A stretch of 64,000 bases of DNA, taken from NCBI RefSeq assembly GCF_009720385.1, contig NZ_WARX01000014.1, forward strand, positions 62,001 to 126,000, in the 5' to 3' direction. A program made the position numbers and the translations under genes. Below the pieces are notes generated by a model. That model was not told the origin of the DNA. It did no database searches and saw only the letters and a list, made by a program, of their open reading frames with translations. Below, one piece after another: positions 35,255-45,497 of the stretch. This DNA is from Catellatospora vulcania (lineage in GTDB: Bacteria > Actinomycetota > Actinomycetes > Mycobacteriales > Micromonosporaceae). The first letter of the stretch is position 1. Every line of letters begins with the position of its first letter.

Positions 35255-36562
35255 ATGACGCGTTCCGAGCAGATCCTGGACGTGCTGGTCACCGAGTTCG
35301 GGCCGCTGATGACGGCGGAGCCCGCGGCGTTCCGGCGCAAGTTCCGCAAGATGGCGTCCAGCGCGTTCGCGTTCTACCGCGGCAGTGCGGCCCTGTTCTA
35401 CGCCGACATGAACGGGCAGTACGCCGACGACACCTTTCTGACCCCGCAGACCAGCCGGGTGTGGATCCACGGTGACCTGCACGCGGAGAACTTCGGCACC
35501 TACATGAACGCCGAAGGCGTGCTGGTGTTCAACGTCAACGACTTCGACGAGGCGTACGTCGGCCCGTTCCTGTGGGACCTGCGGCGGCTGTGCGCCAGCA
35601 TCGCGTTGCTCGGCTACGCCAAGGCGCTGTCCGACGAGACCATCGGCTACCTGATCAAGGACTTCGCCGGATCGTACCTGGCCGAGCTGCGCGCCATCGC
35701 GCTCGGCGGCGACGACGCCATCGGCTCGCTGACCCTGTCCACCACCACCGGGCCGCTGCACCGGGTGCTCCAGCAGGCCCGCCTGAACACCCGGGTGGAC
35801 CTGCTGCAGGGCATGACCGTGATCGACCGGTACGAGCGCCGCTTCGCCGACCGCGACGGGGTCTACCAGATCGACGCGCCGACCCGGGCCGCCGTCGAGG
35901 AGGCCTTCCGGGGTTACCTCGGCACGCTGAACCCGTACCACGCGCACAACGGCCACTCCGGCGTCGAGCGCACCATCAAGGACGTCGTGCTGCGCAAGGG
36001 CGTGGGCATCGGCTCGGCCGGGCTGCCGTCGTACAGCCTGCTGCTCGAGGGGCACACCCAGGCGCTGGAGAACGACGTCGTCGTCTACATGAAGCAGGCG
36101 CAGACCCCGGCGGTGGCCCGGCACATCGACGACGCCCGGGTACGCGGCTACTTCCTGCACCAGGGCCACCGCACCGCCGAGTCGCAGCGGGCGCTGCAGG
36201 CCGCCGCCGACGCCTGGCTGGGCTACACCGAGCTGGGCGGGGTCGGGCAGCTCGTCGCCGAGGTGTCGCCGTACGCCGCCGACCTGGACTGGTCCGACGT
36301 CAACGAACCCGACGAGCTGGTCAGCGTGGTACGCGAGCTGGGCCGGGCGGTGGCCCGCATGCACTCGGTCGCCGACGACGAGTCCAGCCACGACCTCGTC
36401 GACTTCTCCACCGAGGAGGCGATCGTGGCCGAACTAGACCGCGACGAGGCCGGCTTCGTGCGCGGCCTGGTCGAGTTCGCGCACGCGTACGGCGCCCAGG
36501 CCCGCGGCGACCACCAGCTCTTCGTCGACCTGTTCCGCAACGGCGCGATCCCGGGCGTGTGA
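35255..36562 (+). CDS. DUF2252 family protein, kinase-like fold
   Basis: 435 residues from ATG 35255. DUF2252 proteins have an aminoglycoside-phosphotransferase-like fold: IHGDLHAENFGTY (~70-82) is the catalytic loop, FNVNDFDEAYVGPFLWDLRRL (~90-110) the metal-binding DFD. No substrate is known to me. It follows nuoB by 52 bp on the same strand but has no known link to complex I. The next gene is on the other strand and convergent with a 5-bp gap. Confidence 0.87.
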   Translation: MTRSEQILDVLVTEFGPLMTAEPAAFRRKFRKMASSAFAFYRGSAALFYADMNGQYADDTFLTPQTSRVWIHGDLHAENFGTYMNAEGVLVFNVNDFDEAYVGPFLWDLRRLCASIALLGYAKALSDETIGYLIKDFAGSYLAELRAIALGGDDAIGSLTLSTTTGPLHRVLQQARLNTRVDLLQGMTVIDRYERRFADRDGVYQIDAPTRAAVEEAFRGYLGTLNPYHAHNGHSGVERTIKDVVLRKGVGIGSAGLPSYSLLLEGHTQALENDVVVYMKQAQTPAVARHIDDARVRGYFLHQGHRTAESQRALQAAADAWLGYTELGGVGQLVAEVSPYAADLDWSDVNEPDELVSVVRELGRAVARMHSVADDESSHDLVDFSTEEAIVAELDRDEAGFVRGLVEFAHAYGAQARGDHQLFVDLFRNGAIPGV

Positions 36563-36567
36563 CCCGG

Positions 36568-37380
36568 TCAGCAGTTGACGTTCAGGAAGTGCTGCCGGAA
36601 GAGGCCCGTGCTGCGGCCCGGTGACCAGGCCGGCAGGTCGAGGTGCTCGCCGGCGGGGATCGTCTCGGGGAACGTGTGGGCGCCGAAGTAGAAGTAGCGG
36701 TCCGCCGGGCAGTTGTACTCGCTGTACAGACGGCCGGTCCGAGTCGGCGTCGCGGCGCTGAGCACGAAGTCGTTGGCGCTGGCCATCATCTGGGAGGAGT
36801 CCTGGTAGACGTAGTACGCCGCCCAGGTGATGCGGATCTGCCACCCGTCGCAGAGCCGCTCCAGGTCCGCCGGGGCGATGCTGAAGGTCATCGTGGCGGG
36901 CGCGGGCGTGGTCGCGTTGGTGATCTGCGGTTCCACGATGTCGACGCAGGCCGGCGGCGGCGGTGAGGGCGACGGGGACGGGCTCGGGCTCGGGTTCGCG
37001 ACCGGCTGCCCGGACGAACCCGGCCTGCCGCTCGGTGTCGCGCCGGGCGACGGCGAGGAGCCCGGCGCCGGTGTCGCCGAGGGTGACAGCGAGGGCACGA
37101 CCGTCGGCGTCGCCGAGACCGGCCCGGACGGCGAGGCCGACGGGTCGACCGTGGGGCCGATCGACGGGGTGGGCACCAGCGGCGGCATCGGCGAGGTGGG
37201 TCGGGGGAGGAGGTTCGTGGCGAGGACGAGCGCCAGCACCAGCACCATGGCCAGCCCGGACACCCGCATGACCCGGCGGCGCCGCAGGGTGTTCCGGGCA
37301 GCGTCGGGGCCGGGCGGCCGCAGGTGCGGCTGCGCGGCGCGGCTCGCTTCGGCGAGCATCCGGCGGAGGTCGTCAGACAC
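36568..37380 (-). CDS. Membrane-anchored Pro/Ser-rich protein, candidate regulator of the adjacent sigma factor
   Basis: 270 residues. Short cytoplasmic part (1-~38), one membrane helix (VSGLAMVLVLALVLATNLL), a long Ser/Pro/Thr linker (SPSPSPSPSPPPP) and an outside domain of ~130 residues with ITNATTPAPATMTFSIAPAD and three Cys. The start overlaps the sigma gene by 8 bp, the usual place for an anti-sigma factor. But the cytoplasmic part is short and lacks the HxxxCxxC zinc anti-sigma motif, so any such role is open. Confidence 0.8.
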   Translation of the reverse strand: MSDDLRRMLAEASRAAQPHLRPPGPDAARNTLRRRRVMRVSGLAMVLVLALVLATNLLPRPTSPMPPLVPTPSIGPTVDPSASPSGPVSATPTVVPSLSPSATPAPGSSPSPGATPSGRPGSSGQPVANPSPSPSPSPSPPPPACVDIVEPQITNATTPAPATMTFSIAPADLERLCDGWQIRITWAAYYVYQDSSQMMASANDFVLSAATPTRTGRLYSEYNCPADRYFYFGAHTFPETIPAGEHLDLPAWSPGRSTGLFRQHFLNVNC

Positions 37381-37873
37381 GGTCGACCTCCTCCGGAGCC
37401 AGCTCGGACAGTCGGTCGGCGAGGGTGGCCCGGGCCCGGTGCAGCCAGGACTTGACCGTTCCCTCAGCTACCCCGATCATCGCAGCGATCTCCGCGATCG
37501 GCAGATCCTCCAGATAGTGCAGGATCACCGCCTGACGTTGGCGGGTGGGCAGGTCGGACAGTGCGGCGACGATGGCCACCCGGTCAGGTTCCGGGCCGGG
37601 CGAGAGTTCCTCGCGGTGCCCGCGCGAGGCCAGTTCGAGGCCGCGCCGCACGCGCCGCCAGCGGCTGGTGGCGAGGTTCCAGGCGACCCGGCGCACCCAG
37701 GCGGCCGGCTCGTCGTACGTGGACACGGTCGACCACCGCGCCAGCGCCCGGATCATGGCTTCCTGCACCACGTCCTGGGCTTCGGCGAGGTCTCCGGTGT
37801 ACACGTACAGCGCGGCGGCCAGCTTCTGGAACGACGCGCTGTAGAACTCCGCGAATTCGCGGTGTTCGGTCAC
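37373..37873 (-). CDS. ECF RNA polymerase sigma factor
   Basis: 166 residues from GTG at 37873. Region 2: FYSASFQKLAAALYVYTGDLAEAQDVVQEAMIRAL (~10-45). Region 4: LSDLPTRQRQAVILHYLEDLPIAEIAAMIGVAEGTVKSWLHRAR (~105-150). It resembles the SigE/SigM-like 'SACE' group of actinobacterial ECFs. It runs divergently to nuoC (131-bp gap) and overlaps its own downstream gene. Its target genes are not known; autoregulation is possible. Confidence 0.92.
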   Translation of the reverse strand: MTEHREFAEFYSASFQKLAAALYVYTGDLAEAQDVVQEAMIRALARWSTVSTYDEPAAWVRRVAWNLATSRWRRVRRGLELASRGHREELSPGPEPDRVAIVAALSDLPTRQRQAVILHYLEDLPIAEIAAMIGVAEGTVKSWLHRARATLADRLSELAPEEVDRV

Positions 37874-38004
37874 GGGCAGCTCCAGGGGTGTCAGAAATCC
37901 GCCGCAGCATAGCGGGTCCGATCAACGGCGTCGGAGGGCCGCTCGGGTGGCCGCCGCCGGTGAGGTGGGGCGCGCCGGGCGGCGGCGGGCATAGGATGCC
38001 GGTC

Positions 38005-38562
38005 ATGACGCCGGAGGAGATCGGAGCGCGCCTGGCGGAGTCCGTCACGGGCGCGCAGGCGGGCGTGTCGGGCGGCGGTCCGTACGCGCGTGCGGTCGTC
38101 GACGTGCCCGCCGCGTCCTGGCTGTCCGCGCTGACCACCGCGCGCGACGAGCTGGGTTGCGACTTCTTCGACTGGCTGTCGGCCGTGGACGAGCTGGACG
38201 CGGGCTTCGACGTGGTCGCGCACCTGTGGTCGACGGGTCGGCGGCACGGGGTGCTGCTGCGCACCCGGGTGCCAGTGGACGGGTCACTGGAGTCCGCCGT
38301 CGACGTGTATCCCGGCGCGGCGTGGCACGAGCGGGAGACGTACGAGATGTTCGGCATCGGTTTCCCCGGCCCGCTGGAACCGCTGCTGCTGCCGCCCGAG
38401 TTCGAGGGCCACCCGCTGCGCAAGAGTTTCGTGCTGGCCAGCCGGGTCGCCAAGCCGTGGCCCGGGGCCAAGGAGCCCGGCGAGTCGGAGACCGGCTCCA
38501 AACGCCAGGCGATCCGCCCGCCGGGCGTGCCCGCGCCGGGGGAGTGGGGGCCGGCGGCATGA
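38005..38562 (+). CDS. nuoC: NADH-quinone oxidoreductase subunit C
   Basis: 185 residues from ATG 38005 with AGGATG upstream; ATG 37996 is in frame too. It has the 30-kDa subunit signature WHERETYEMFGIGFPGP and the end HPLRKSFVLASRVAKPWPG. It connects NuoB and NuoD in the peripheral arm. Its TGA overlaps the ATG of a 24-codon mini-ORF. nuoD, which should follow, is absent. Confidence 0.92.
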   Translation: MTPEEIGARLAESVTGAQAGVSGGGPYARAVVDVPAASWLSALTTARDELGCDFFDWLSAVDELDAGFDVVAHLWSTGRRHGVLLRTRVPVDGSLESAVDVYPGAAWHERETYEMFGIGFPGPLEPLLLPPEFEGHPLRKSFVLASRVAKPWPGAKEPGESETGSKRQAIRPPGVPAPGEWGPAA

Positions 38563-38633
38563 GCGAACGCAGTGACCGAATCATGAGTCTTCCGGGCCGT
38601 CCAGGCGCGCAGCGGAGCGGAGCGACGGCATGA
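38559..38633 (+). CDS. 24-codon mini-ORF linking nuoC and nuoH
   Basis: The ATG at 38559 overlaps the nuoC stop (ATGA), and its TGA at 38631-38633 overlaps the nuoH ATG at 38630 (ATGA). The peptide begins MSERSDRIMSLPGRP and is Arg/Ser/Gly-rich, with no known match. The DNA contains the GAGCGAACGCAGTGA... and CGCAGCGGAGCGGAGCGAC motifs common as intergenic filler in such genomes. It may only serve to couple translation. Position matches that of the missing nuoD. Not certain to be a functional peptide. Confidence 0.5.
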   Translation: MSERSDRIMSLPGRPGAQRSGATA

Positions 38634-39586
38634 CCTGGGAAGTGATCTTGCGGGTCGCGCTGGTCGCGGTGGCGTTCCTGACCCTGCCGCTGATCGTCGG
38701 CCAGACCGAGCACAAGGTGATGGCGCACATGCAGGCCCGGCTGGGCCCGATGTACGCCGGTGCGTTCCACGGCTGGGCTCAGCTGATCGCCGACGGCGTG
38801 AAGTTCGCGCAGAAGGAGGACGTGACCCCGCGCGCCGCGGACGGCCCGGTGTTCCGGCTCGCGCCCGCGGTCGCGCTGCTGCCGTACCTGCTGGTGCTGC
38901 TGGTCATCCCGCTCGGCCCCGGTGACCTGGTCGGGCAGCAGCTCGACGTCGGCCTGTTCTTCGTGCTGGCCGTCGTCGGCGTGGGCGTGATCGCGGTGCT
39001 GATGGCGGCGTGGGCCTCGGCGAACAAGTACTCGCTGCTCGGCGGCCTGCGCGCGGCGGCCCAGCTGCTCGGGTACGAGCTGCCGTTCGTGCTGTCCGCG
39101 GCAAGCGTGGCGATGGCCGCGGGCACGCTCAGCCTGCCCGGCATCGTGGCCGCCTGGCAGCCGTGGTGGCTGCTGTGGCAGCTGCCCGCGACGATCGTCT
39201 TCTTCGTGTCGGGGCTGGCCGAGATCCGCCGCCCCCCGTTCGACATGCCGATCGCCGACTCCGAGCTGGTCTTCGGCTACATGACCGAGTACACCGGCCT
39301 GCGCTTCGCGTTCTTCCTGCTCGCCGAGTACGTCGGCATCGTGGTCATCTCGGCGCTGACCGCGGCGCTGTTCCTCGGCGGCTGGCACGGCCCGTGGGCC
39401 GACTCGGTGGGCTGGCTGTGGATGCTGCTCAAGACCGGCGCGGTGGCGTTCGTCGTGATCTGGCTGCGGGTCTCCTGGCCCCGGCTGCGCGAGGACCAGC
39501 TGCAGCGCCTGTGCTGGCTGGTGCTGGTGCCGCTGGCGCTGGCGCAGCTGGTGCTGACCGCCGGCGTGCGGGTGGCGCTGAGCTAG
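38630..39586 (+). CDS. nuoH: NADH-quinone oxidoreductase subunit H
   Basis: 318 residues; about eight membrane helices. Family motifs are GQTEHKVMAHMQARLGPMYAG near helix 1 and FDMPIADSELVFGYMTEYTG after helix 5, the latter with the Glu residues of the quinone-proton coupling region. NuoH forms the heel of the membrane arm. The usual N-terminal motif E.....QxR.GP is present. The next gene on the other strand (39617) is convergent. Confidence 0.93.
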   Translation: MTWEVILRVALVAVAFLTLPLIVGQTEHKVMAHMQARLGPMYAGAFHGWAQLIADGVKFAQKEDVTPRAADGPVFRLAPAVALLPYLLVLLVIPLGPGDLVGQQLDVGLFFVLAVVGVGVIAVLMAAWASANKYSLLGGLRAAAQLLGYELPFVLSAASVAMAAGTLSLPGIVAAWQPWWLLWQLPATIVFFVSGLAEIRRPPFDMPIADSELVFGYMTEYTGLRFAFFLLAEYVGIVVISALTAALFLGGWHGPWADSVGWLWMLLKTGAVAFVVIWLRVSWPRLREDQLQRLCWLVLVPLALAQLVLTAGVRVALS

Positions 39587-39616
39587 CACCACCCGCACAC
39601 CGGCGGCCACCGCCGC

Positions 39617-42202
39617 TCAGCGCCGCGGGCGCGGTCTGTGGCCGGACGCCGGGGGCATCCGCTCCGGGACCGGCGTCGGTTCGGCATCCAGGCAGTTCTG
39701 CCCCGGTGTCAGCGTGATCCTGCTGATCGTGCTCGCGCCGACCCGGTAGTACGGTGTCCGTCCGCTGCCGGAGCCGAAGTACGCCCAGCAGTGCTGGCCG
39801 TCGTAGTCGAGCCGCAGCACCACGGACCGGGCGGGCGGGAGGATCATGCCGAAGCCGCTGCCCGAGGCGTTGACCATCTCGCGGGTCGACGCGTCGTAAG
39901 CAGTCACATACCACAACACCGGAGCCGTCCCGCCGAACGCGAAGGACTGCACCATGGTGCCCGGCCGCAGGAAGGCGTCGGCCACGATCTCCGTCCGTGA
40001 AATGATCATCAGTGACGCGGGCGCGCCGGCCTCGCCCGGCCTGACGGTGACCATGCCGGGGCCTGAATAGGCGATCGCCCACTGGTACGGGCCCAGGTCA
40101 GCGAAGTGGTAGAAGCCGCCGTCGCCGCAGCTCGTCATCCCAGGCCCTGCCTGCGCGCAGGTGTCCCGCACCGGCTTGTTGGTGGCCGCCTCCCGCATGT
40201 TGCCGAAGACCCCGCCCGATTCGGCCGCGATGATCGTCGGCGCCGTCGTGACCGCGCCCGTTTGCAGGCGCACCGTCGCCGCGCTGCGGCGGTCGCCGGT
40301 CCCGCCCTGGTAGCCGAGCCACTGCGCCCCGGCCATACCCCGGGACCTGACGAACAGCTGCACGAATCCCGGCTGGAAAGGACCGAGCAGCAGCGTTCCG
40401 TCGCCGGCGGGCATGGCGCATACCGGTGCGCCTTGGCCGTCGTCCTCCAGCCCCCAGCGTCCGCGCACCGTGTGGACGCAGACCGGGGATCCCTCAGCCG
40501 GGTAGGCGGTCTGGTCCCGGTAGGTCGTCGCGATGACCGCGCCCGGCGCCATCTTCAGCGTCACCTTCGTGACCTCGCCCGGCCTGGCGGTGACCGAGGT
40601 CTGCGCCCGGAAGTGGTAGGGCTCGTGCGTCGCGGTGACGGTGTACGGGCCTGTCTGCCAGTCCAGTTCCCCGCGGTAGACGCCGTCGACGTCGGTGCAG
40701 ACCTCCTGCCACATGTGGACGCACGCGCCGGAGATCGGGGCGCCGGTGACGGCGTCGAGCAGCGTGGCCTCGATCGTGGCCGGGCGGAGCATCGACTCGG
40801 TGATCTCGGTGGTCTGGCCGTCGACGATGGTGATGTCCTGCGCGGCGGTGCTGTCCGGCTTGGCGGGATACCACTGCGCCGGCCGCGACGGGCCCGAAGG
40901 GGCTGCGTGGGTGAGCTTCAGCTGGTACCGGCCGGCGGGCACCTCGGCCAGGTCGATGGTGCCGTCGAAGCGGACCGGCAGCGTGTAGGTCCAGGCGCCG
41001 TTCGCCGTCGACAGCGTGGCGTTGACACCCGGCGGGGGCAACGTCCCGTCGTAGTCCTTGAGGTTGACCTTCAGCCGACCCGAGCCCGCGCCCATCCTGA
41101 TGGCGATGGGCGTGCTTGACGCCGTCCTGCCGCGGTATGGCTCGGGATCGTTGGCGTCCCAGGTGGTGGCGAACCCGGCCGCGCTCACTTTCGTGTACAC
41201 AGGGATCCCGAACCGGATGTTCGGCGCCGCGAACCGGCCCTCGCCGTCGGTCTGCACCGTGGTGACGGGGACCAGGCCGTTGCCATACAGGCTGACCTGC
41301 GCGTTCGGCACCGGCGTGTCGTCCGGTTGCATGACGGTGCCCTGCACGGTGATGAGCTGGGGCGCGGTGGGGATCGGGTCGACGGCCCGGAACTGCTCGA
41401 CGGCCGTGGCGGTGCCGCCCTCGGTGATCTCCACGGTCGCCCCCTCGGCCCGGGTGGCCTTGGCCGGATACCACTGGGTGGCGTAGCCGCTGCCGTTGAA
41501 CGCCACGTGGTAGCTCCCGACGGGCAGGCCGGTGCGCTCGAAACCGCTGCCGAAGTCGGCGGTGTAGGCGATCGGCTTCTCGGCGCCGACCGGGTACAGG
41601 ACGGCGGTGGCGAAGATCGCCGGAGTGCCGTCCTGGCGGGTCAGCGAGCCGCGGAAGGTGCCCTTGCGCCGTTCGATCACGAAGTCGGCGACCGGGGCCT
41701 GGCCCGGGTAGGCGCCCACGGCGACCGCGTAGTTCTGGTCCAGCGACCCCGGCCACCACCAGTTGTGGTCGTCGATCGTGGCCTTAAGGAAGATCGTGTA
41801 CGCGTAGGCGTTGGCGAGGGTGTACCGGCCGTCGGCGCCGGTGCAGGTGCGCCCCAGGGTCTGCCGGTTGTTGTTGTACGCGGTCACGCAGGCCCCGGCG
41901 ATCGGGTTGCCGGAGGCCTTGTCGGTGACCTTTCCGCTGATCTGGCTCGTGGCCTTGGTGACCGCCGTGGCGGACGGCGCCGATGCGGGCGCGGATGCGG
42001 GTGCCGCCGCCGGTGCGGCCTGCCGCCGGGCGGCGGTCGCCGATGCGGCCTGGACGGCTGCGGTGTGCGACGCGGTCTGGACGGCTGCGACCTGGGACAA
42101 GGTGCCTTGGACTGAGACGTTCGGCGGCACCGCCTGGGACGACGATGGGACGATTAGTGCCGCCGCCAGAAGGGCGATGACGGCCGGCGCGCGTTTGCGC
42201 AT
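39617..42202 (-). CDS. Secreted protein with carboxypeptidase-regulatory-like (CNA-B/SdrD-type) repeats
   Basis: 861 residues from ATG 42202. A signal peptide ([23 protein letters not shown]) is followed by an Ala/Thr-rich linker. Then come six or seven beta-sandwich repeats with the pattern [45 protein letters not shown] and WYPAK(A/P)..., as in carboxypeptidase-regulatory-like folds. No protease or sugar-binding motif was found. It probably acts outside the cell or is wall-associated by interactions. It breaks the nuo cluster between nuoH and nuoI, on the opposite strand. Confidence 0.85.
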   Translation of the reverse strand: MRKRAPAVIALLAAALIVPSSSQAVPPNVSVQGTLSQVAAVQTASHTAAVQAASATAARRQAAPAAAPASAPASAPSATAVTKATSQISGKVTDKASGNPIAGACVTAYNNNRQTLGRTCTGADGRYTLANAYAYTIFLKATIDDHNWWWPGSLDQNYAVAVGAYPGQAPVADFVIERRKGTFRGSLTRQDGTPAIFATAVLYPVGAEKPIAYTADFGSGFERTGLPVGSYHVAFNGSGYATQWYPAKATRAEGATVEITEGGTATAVEQFRAVDPIPTAPQLITVQGTVMQPDDTPVPNAQVSLYGNGLVPVTTVQTDGEGRFAAPNIRFGIPVYTKVSAAGFATTWDANDPEPYRGRTASSTPIAIRMGAGSGRLKVNLKDYDGTLPPPGVNATLSTANGAWTYTLPVRFDGTIDLAEVPAGRYQLKLTHAAPSGPSRPAQWYPAKPDSTAAQDITIVDGQTTEITESMLRPATIEATLLDAVTGAPISGACVHMWQEVCTDVDGVYRGELDWQTGPYTVTATHEPYHFRAQTSVTARPGEVTKVTLKMAPGAVIATTYRDQTAYPAEGSPVCVHTVRGRWGLEDDGQGAPVCAMPAGDGTLLLGPFQPGFVQLFVRSRGMAGAQWLGYQGGTGDRRSAATVRLQTGAVTTAPTIIAAESGGVFGNMREAATNKPVRDTCAQAGPGMTSCGDGGFYHFADLGPYQWAIAYSGPGMVTVRPGEAGAPASLMIISRTEIVADAFLRPGTMVQSFAFGGTAPVLWYVTAYDASTREMVNASGSGFGMILPPARSVVLRLDYDGQHCWAYFGSGSGRTPYYRVGASTISRITLTPGQNCLDAEPTPVPERMPPASGHRPRPRR

Positions 42203-42317
42203 GGATGGAGCCTCCCCGTTTCGAAACGCGCTCACCGTAACGGATCATGGGGGCTACCGGATCATCCGTGCGTACCGGTACTCGCGCGCCGACCGGCGAC
42301 ACGGCAGGATGGAGCTC

Positions 42318-42827
42318 ATGAGCATTCCGGGCGCGGGATTGGGCAAGGGCCTGGCGGTCACGCTGAAGACCCTGGTGACTCCCTCGACGACGCAGCAGTA
42401 TCCGGATGTGGCGCCCGAGCTGCCGCCGCGCTCCCGGGGCGTGATCGCCCTGCGCGAGGAGAACTGCACGGTCTGCATGCTGTGCTCGCGTGAGTGCCCC
42501 GACTGGTGCATCTACATCGACTCGCACAAGGAGGAGGTCGTGGTGCCGGGCGCGGCCCGCCCCCGGCAGCGCAACGTCCTCGACCGGTTCGACATCGACT
42601 TCTCGCTGTGCATGTACTGCGGCATCTGCATCGAGGTGTGCCCGTTCGACGCCCTCTACTGGTCGCCGGAGTTCGAGTACGCCGAGTACGACATCCGCGA
42701 CCTCATGCACGACAAGGACCGGCTCGGCGAGTGGATGGCCACCGTGCCGCCGCCGCCCCCGCACGACCCGCTCGGTGAGCCGTCGAAGGAGGAGACCGCC
42801 GTGGCCAAGCGCGCGAGCGCCTCGTGA
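42318..42827 (+). CDS. nuoI: NADH-quinone oxidoreductase subunit I
   Basis: 169 residues with GGATGGAGCTC before the ATG. Two [4Fe-4S] motifs [12 protein letters not shown] and [12 protein letters not shown] hold N6a and N6b. It begins a tightly packed run nuoI-J-K-L-M-N; its TGA overlaps the nuoJ GTG (GTGA). The 115-bp gap upstream, shared with the divergent secreted-protein gene, should hold the promoter of this run. Confidence 0.95.
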   Translation: MSIPGAGLGKGLAVTLKTLVTPSTTQQYPDVAPELPPRSRGVIALREENCTVCMLCSRECPDWCIYIDSHKEEVVVPGAARPRQRNVLDRFDIDFSLCMYCGICIEVCPFDALYWSPEFEYAEYDIRDLMHDKDRLGEWMATVPPPPPHDPLGEPSKEETAVAKRASAS

Positions 42828-43354
42828 CGTTGCAGGACGTGCTGCTCGCGGTGGCCGGCCTGGTCGCGGTCGCGGGCGGCGTCGCCGTGGTGACCACCAA
42901 GCAGCTGGTCCGGGCGGGCCTGTGGCTGGTCGTCGCGCTGGGCGCGGTCGCGGTGGAGTTCCTGCTGCTCGGCGCGGAGTTCGCGGCCTGGGTGCAGGTG
43001 CTCATCTACGTCGGCGCGGTGGTGGTGCTGCTGCTGTTCGCGGTGATGCTGACCCGCGCGCCGATCGGCCGCAGCTCTGATCTGGACCGCCCGGCCCTGC
43101 CCGCGGCGCTGGTCGGCGCGGCTTCCGGGCTCGGTTTGGCCGCGCTGTTCGTCGGTGTGTTCGCGCAGTTCCAGGTCCCGGCCCCGGCGGTCGGCACCGC
43201 CGAGCGCATCGGCGACGCCGTCTTCGGCGACTGGGTGCTGCCGTTCGAGGTGCTGTCGATCCTGCTGCTGGCCGCGCTGGTCGGCGCGATCGTGCTGTCG
43301 CGCCCGTCCGCGCCGCAGGAGACGACTGCCGTTGCACAGGGGAGCAGCCGATGA
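42824..43354 (+). CDS. nuoJ: NADH-quinone oxidoreductase subunit J
   Basis: 176 residues, five membrane helices as in the family, beginning [22 protein letters not shown]. The conserved Tyr/Val-rich third helix segment is [23 protein letters not shown] start overlapping the nuoI stop; its own stop overlaps the nuoK ATG (ATGA). Confidence 0.93.
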   Translation: MTLQDVLLAVAGLVAVAGGVAVVTTKQLVRAGLWLVVALGAVAVEFLLLGAEFAAWVQVLIYVGAVVVLLLFAVMLTRAPIGRSSDLDRPALPAALVGAASGLGLAALFVGVFAQFQVPAPAVGTAERIGDAVFGDWVLPFEVLSILLLAALVGAIVLSRPSAPQETTAVAQGSSR

Positions 43355-43731
43355 TCCGTCCGGTGATCCCGCTGGTGACCGCGGCGCTGCTGTTCGGGCT
43401 GGGCGCGTACGGCGTGCTGCGGCGGCGCAACGCGGTGCTGGTGCTGATGTCGGTCGAGCTGATGCTCAACGCGGTGAACCTGATCCTGGTCACCGGCGAC
43501 ACCATGCGCGAGCGGGTGACCGGCCAGATCTTCGCCCTGTTCGTCATCGTGATCGCGGCGGCCGAGGTGGGCGTCGGCCTGGCGCTGGTGCTGCGGCTGT
43601 TCCGGCTGCGCCAGGACATCGACATCGACCAGGTGGCGCTCGACGACGAGCCGCGTGCCGCCGCGCCGTCCGCCGAGCCCGTGCTCGCCGGTCCGACCGG
43701 CGCGCCCACGCTCGACGGGGAGCAAGCATGA
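43351..43731 (+). CDS. nuoK: NADH-quinone oxidoreductase subunit K, C-terminally extended
   Basis: 126 residues; three membrane helices with [14 protein letters not shown] (conserved Glu of helix 2) and [18 protein letters not shown] (Glu of helix 3). Typical NuoK ends at ~100 residues; here a polar tail of about 26 ([20 protein letters not shown]...) follows. Overlaps nuoJ and nuoL by 4 nt. Confidence 0.92.
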   Translation: MIRPVIPLVTAALLFGLGAYGVLRRRNAVLVLMSVELMLNAVNLILVTGDTMRERVTGQIFALFVIVIAAAEVGVGLALVLRLFRLRQDIDIDQVALDDEPRAAAPSAEPVLAGPTGAPTLDGEQA

Positions 43732-45497
43732 TCGCGACGCTGGTGCTGGCCCCACTGGTGTGCGGGCTGGTCGGGCTGCTGCTGCCGATGCGCAACCGGC
43801 CGGTCGGCGCGGCGCTGGGCATCGCCGGTGCCGCGGTCAGCCTGGTGCTGACGGTGCTGCTGCTGGCCGACGGCACGCGCGGGGAGTTCTCGACGACGTG
43901 GGCCAGCTTCGGCGACCTCGGCGTGACGCTGACCGCGCTGGTCGACACGCGCGCGCTGCTGATGTCGCTGGCGGTCGCGGTGGTCGCGCTGTGCGTGCAG
44001 GTGTACTCGGTCGGCTACCTGGCCGGGGACGGGCGCTACGGGCCGTACGCCGCCCAGATCTCGATCTTCACCGGCGCGATGCTGACCGTGGTGTTCTCCG
44101 GCGACCTGATCTCCCTGCTGATCGGCTGGGAGGTGATGGGCGCCTGCTCGTACCTGCTCATCGCGCACGACCGCACGCTGCCCGAGGCCCCGGCCGCCGC
44201 GGTGAAGGCGTTCCTGGTCACCCGCGTCGGCGACATCGGCTTCCTGCTCGGCATCGTGCTGCTCGGCGTCACCGCGGGCAGCTTCCGCATCACCGAGGTG
44301 CTGGCCGCCGTCCCGGCGATGTCCGGCCCGACGGTGACCGCGGCGGCGCTGCTGCTGCTGGCCGGGGTCGCCGGCAAGAGCGCCCAGTTCCCGCTGCACA
44401 CCTGGTTGCCCGACGCGATGGCCGGCCCGACGCCGATCTCGGCGCTCATCCACGCCGCCACCATGGTCGCCGCCGGTGTGTACGTGGTGGCCCGGCTCTT
44501 CCCGGTTTTCGCGGCCTCCCCGACGGCGCTGGCCGTGATGGCCGCGATGGCGGGGGTGACCCTGCTGCTCGGCGCGCTGGCCGCGACCGCCGCCGACGAC
44601 ATCAAGCGGGTGCTGGCCTGGTCGACCGTCTCGCAGCTCGGCTACATGATGGCCGCGCTGTCCGCCAAGGCCGTCGACGCGGCGATGTTCCACCTGCTGG
44701 CCCACGCCGCGTTCAAGGCGCTGCTGTTCCTCTGCGCCGGATCGGTGATCCACGCGGTGGGCAGCAACCTGATGTCGCGCATGGGCGGGCTGCGCAAGGA
44801 CATGCCGCTCACCTTCTGGACCATGACGATCGGCCTCGGCGCGCTGATCGGGCTGCCGCCGTTCGTCGGCTTCTTCAGCAAGGAAGCCGTCGTCGGGGCG
44901 CTGCACGCGCAGCCCGCGCTGTGGCTGGCCGCGCTGCTCGGCGTCGCGCTGACCGCCTGGTACTCCACCCGCCTGTGGCTGCTGACCTTCTTCGGCCCGG
45001 CCCGCGACGCCACGGTGCACGCGCACGAGCCCGGCTGGGCCATGCGGGCCCCGCTGCTGCTGCTCGCCGTGCCCGCGGCCGGCCTGGGCGTCGGCGCGCT
45101 CGTCGCCGACTACGAACTGGCCCACCTGGGTCTCGAACTGGTGCTGCCGCTGGTGCTGGCCGTGCTCGGCGTCGCCGCCGCCTGGTGGGGCTGGCGCCGC
45201 GCCGACGCCGGTGACCCGGCCGCGGTGCTCGGCCGGGCCGGGCCGTTCCTGGCGGGCGGGCTCGGTCTGGACACCGTCCAGGACCGCCTGGTCGTACAAC
45301 CCGTGCGGGCGCTCTCCCGGGCGGTCACCGCGGTCGACGTGTCCGGCGTGGACGGCGCGGTCAACGGCCTCGGCCGGGCGACCACCGGCGCGGGCGCGGG
45401 ACTGGCCGCGTGGCACCGCGCCGCGCTGCCCCGGGCACTGGCCGGGATACTGGTCGGCGCGGTGCTGGTGACGGTGACGGCGGTGGTGTTCGCATGA
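43728..45497 (+). CDS. nuoL: NADH-quinone oxidoreductase subunit L
   Basis: 589 residues, slightly short of the usual 610-660. Antiporter-like subunit at the tip of the membrane arm: [17 protein letters not shown] (conserved Glu), [37 protein letters not shown] (Lys and His of the proton channel), [12 protein letters not shown]. The lateral helix at the C-terminus seems shortened, judged by length. Stop overlaps the nuoM start (ATGA). Confidence 0.94.
   Translation: MIATLVLAPLVCGLVGLLLPMRNRPVGAALGIAGAAVSLVLTVLLLADGTRGEFSTTWASFGDLGVTLTALVDTRALLMSLAVAVVALCVQVYSVGYLAGDGRYGPYAAQISIFTGAMLTVVFSGDLISLLIGWEVMGACSYLLIAHDRTLPEAPAAAVKAFLVTRVGDIGFLLGIVLLGVTAGSFRITEVLAAVPAMSGPTVTAAALLLLAGVAGKSAQFPLHTWLPDAMAGPTPISALIHAATMVAAGVYVVARLFPVFAASPTALAVMAAMAGVTLLLGALAATAADDIKRVLAWSTVSQLGYMMAALSAKAVDAAMFHLLAHAAFKALLFLCAGSVIHAVGSNLMSRMGGLRKDMPLTFWTMTIGLGALIGLPPFVGFFSKEAVVGALHAQPALWLAALLGVALTAWYSTRLWLLTFFGPARDATVHAHEPGWAMRAPLLLLAVPAAGLGVGALVADYELAHLGLELVLPLVLAVLGVAAAWWGWRRADAGDPAAVLGRAGPFLAGGLGLDTVQDRLVVQPVRALSRAVTAVDVSGVDGAVNGLGRATTGAGAGLAAWHRAALPRALAGILVGAVLVTVTAVVFA

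Noticed and set aside
36568-37380. Annotation as a zinc anti-sigma factor
   Set aside because: No HxxxCxxC motif in the short cytoplasmic part; kept only as a possible partner.
43002-45416. 804-codon reverse-strand ORF opposite nuoJ-nuoL
   Set aside because: Full of Gln/Arg/His runs with no domain; the plus strand carries unmistakable complex I subunits.
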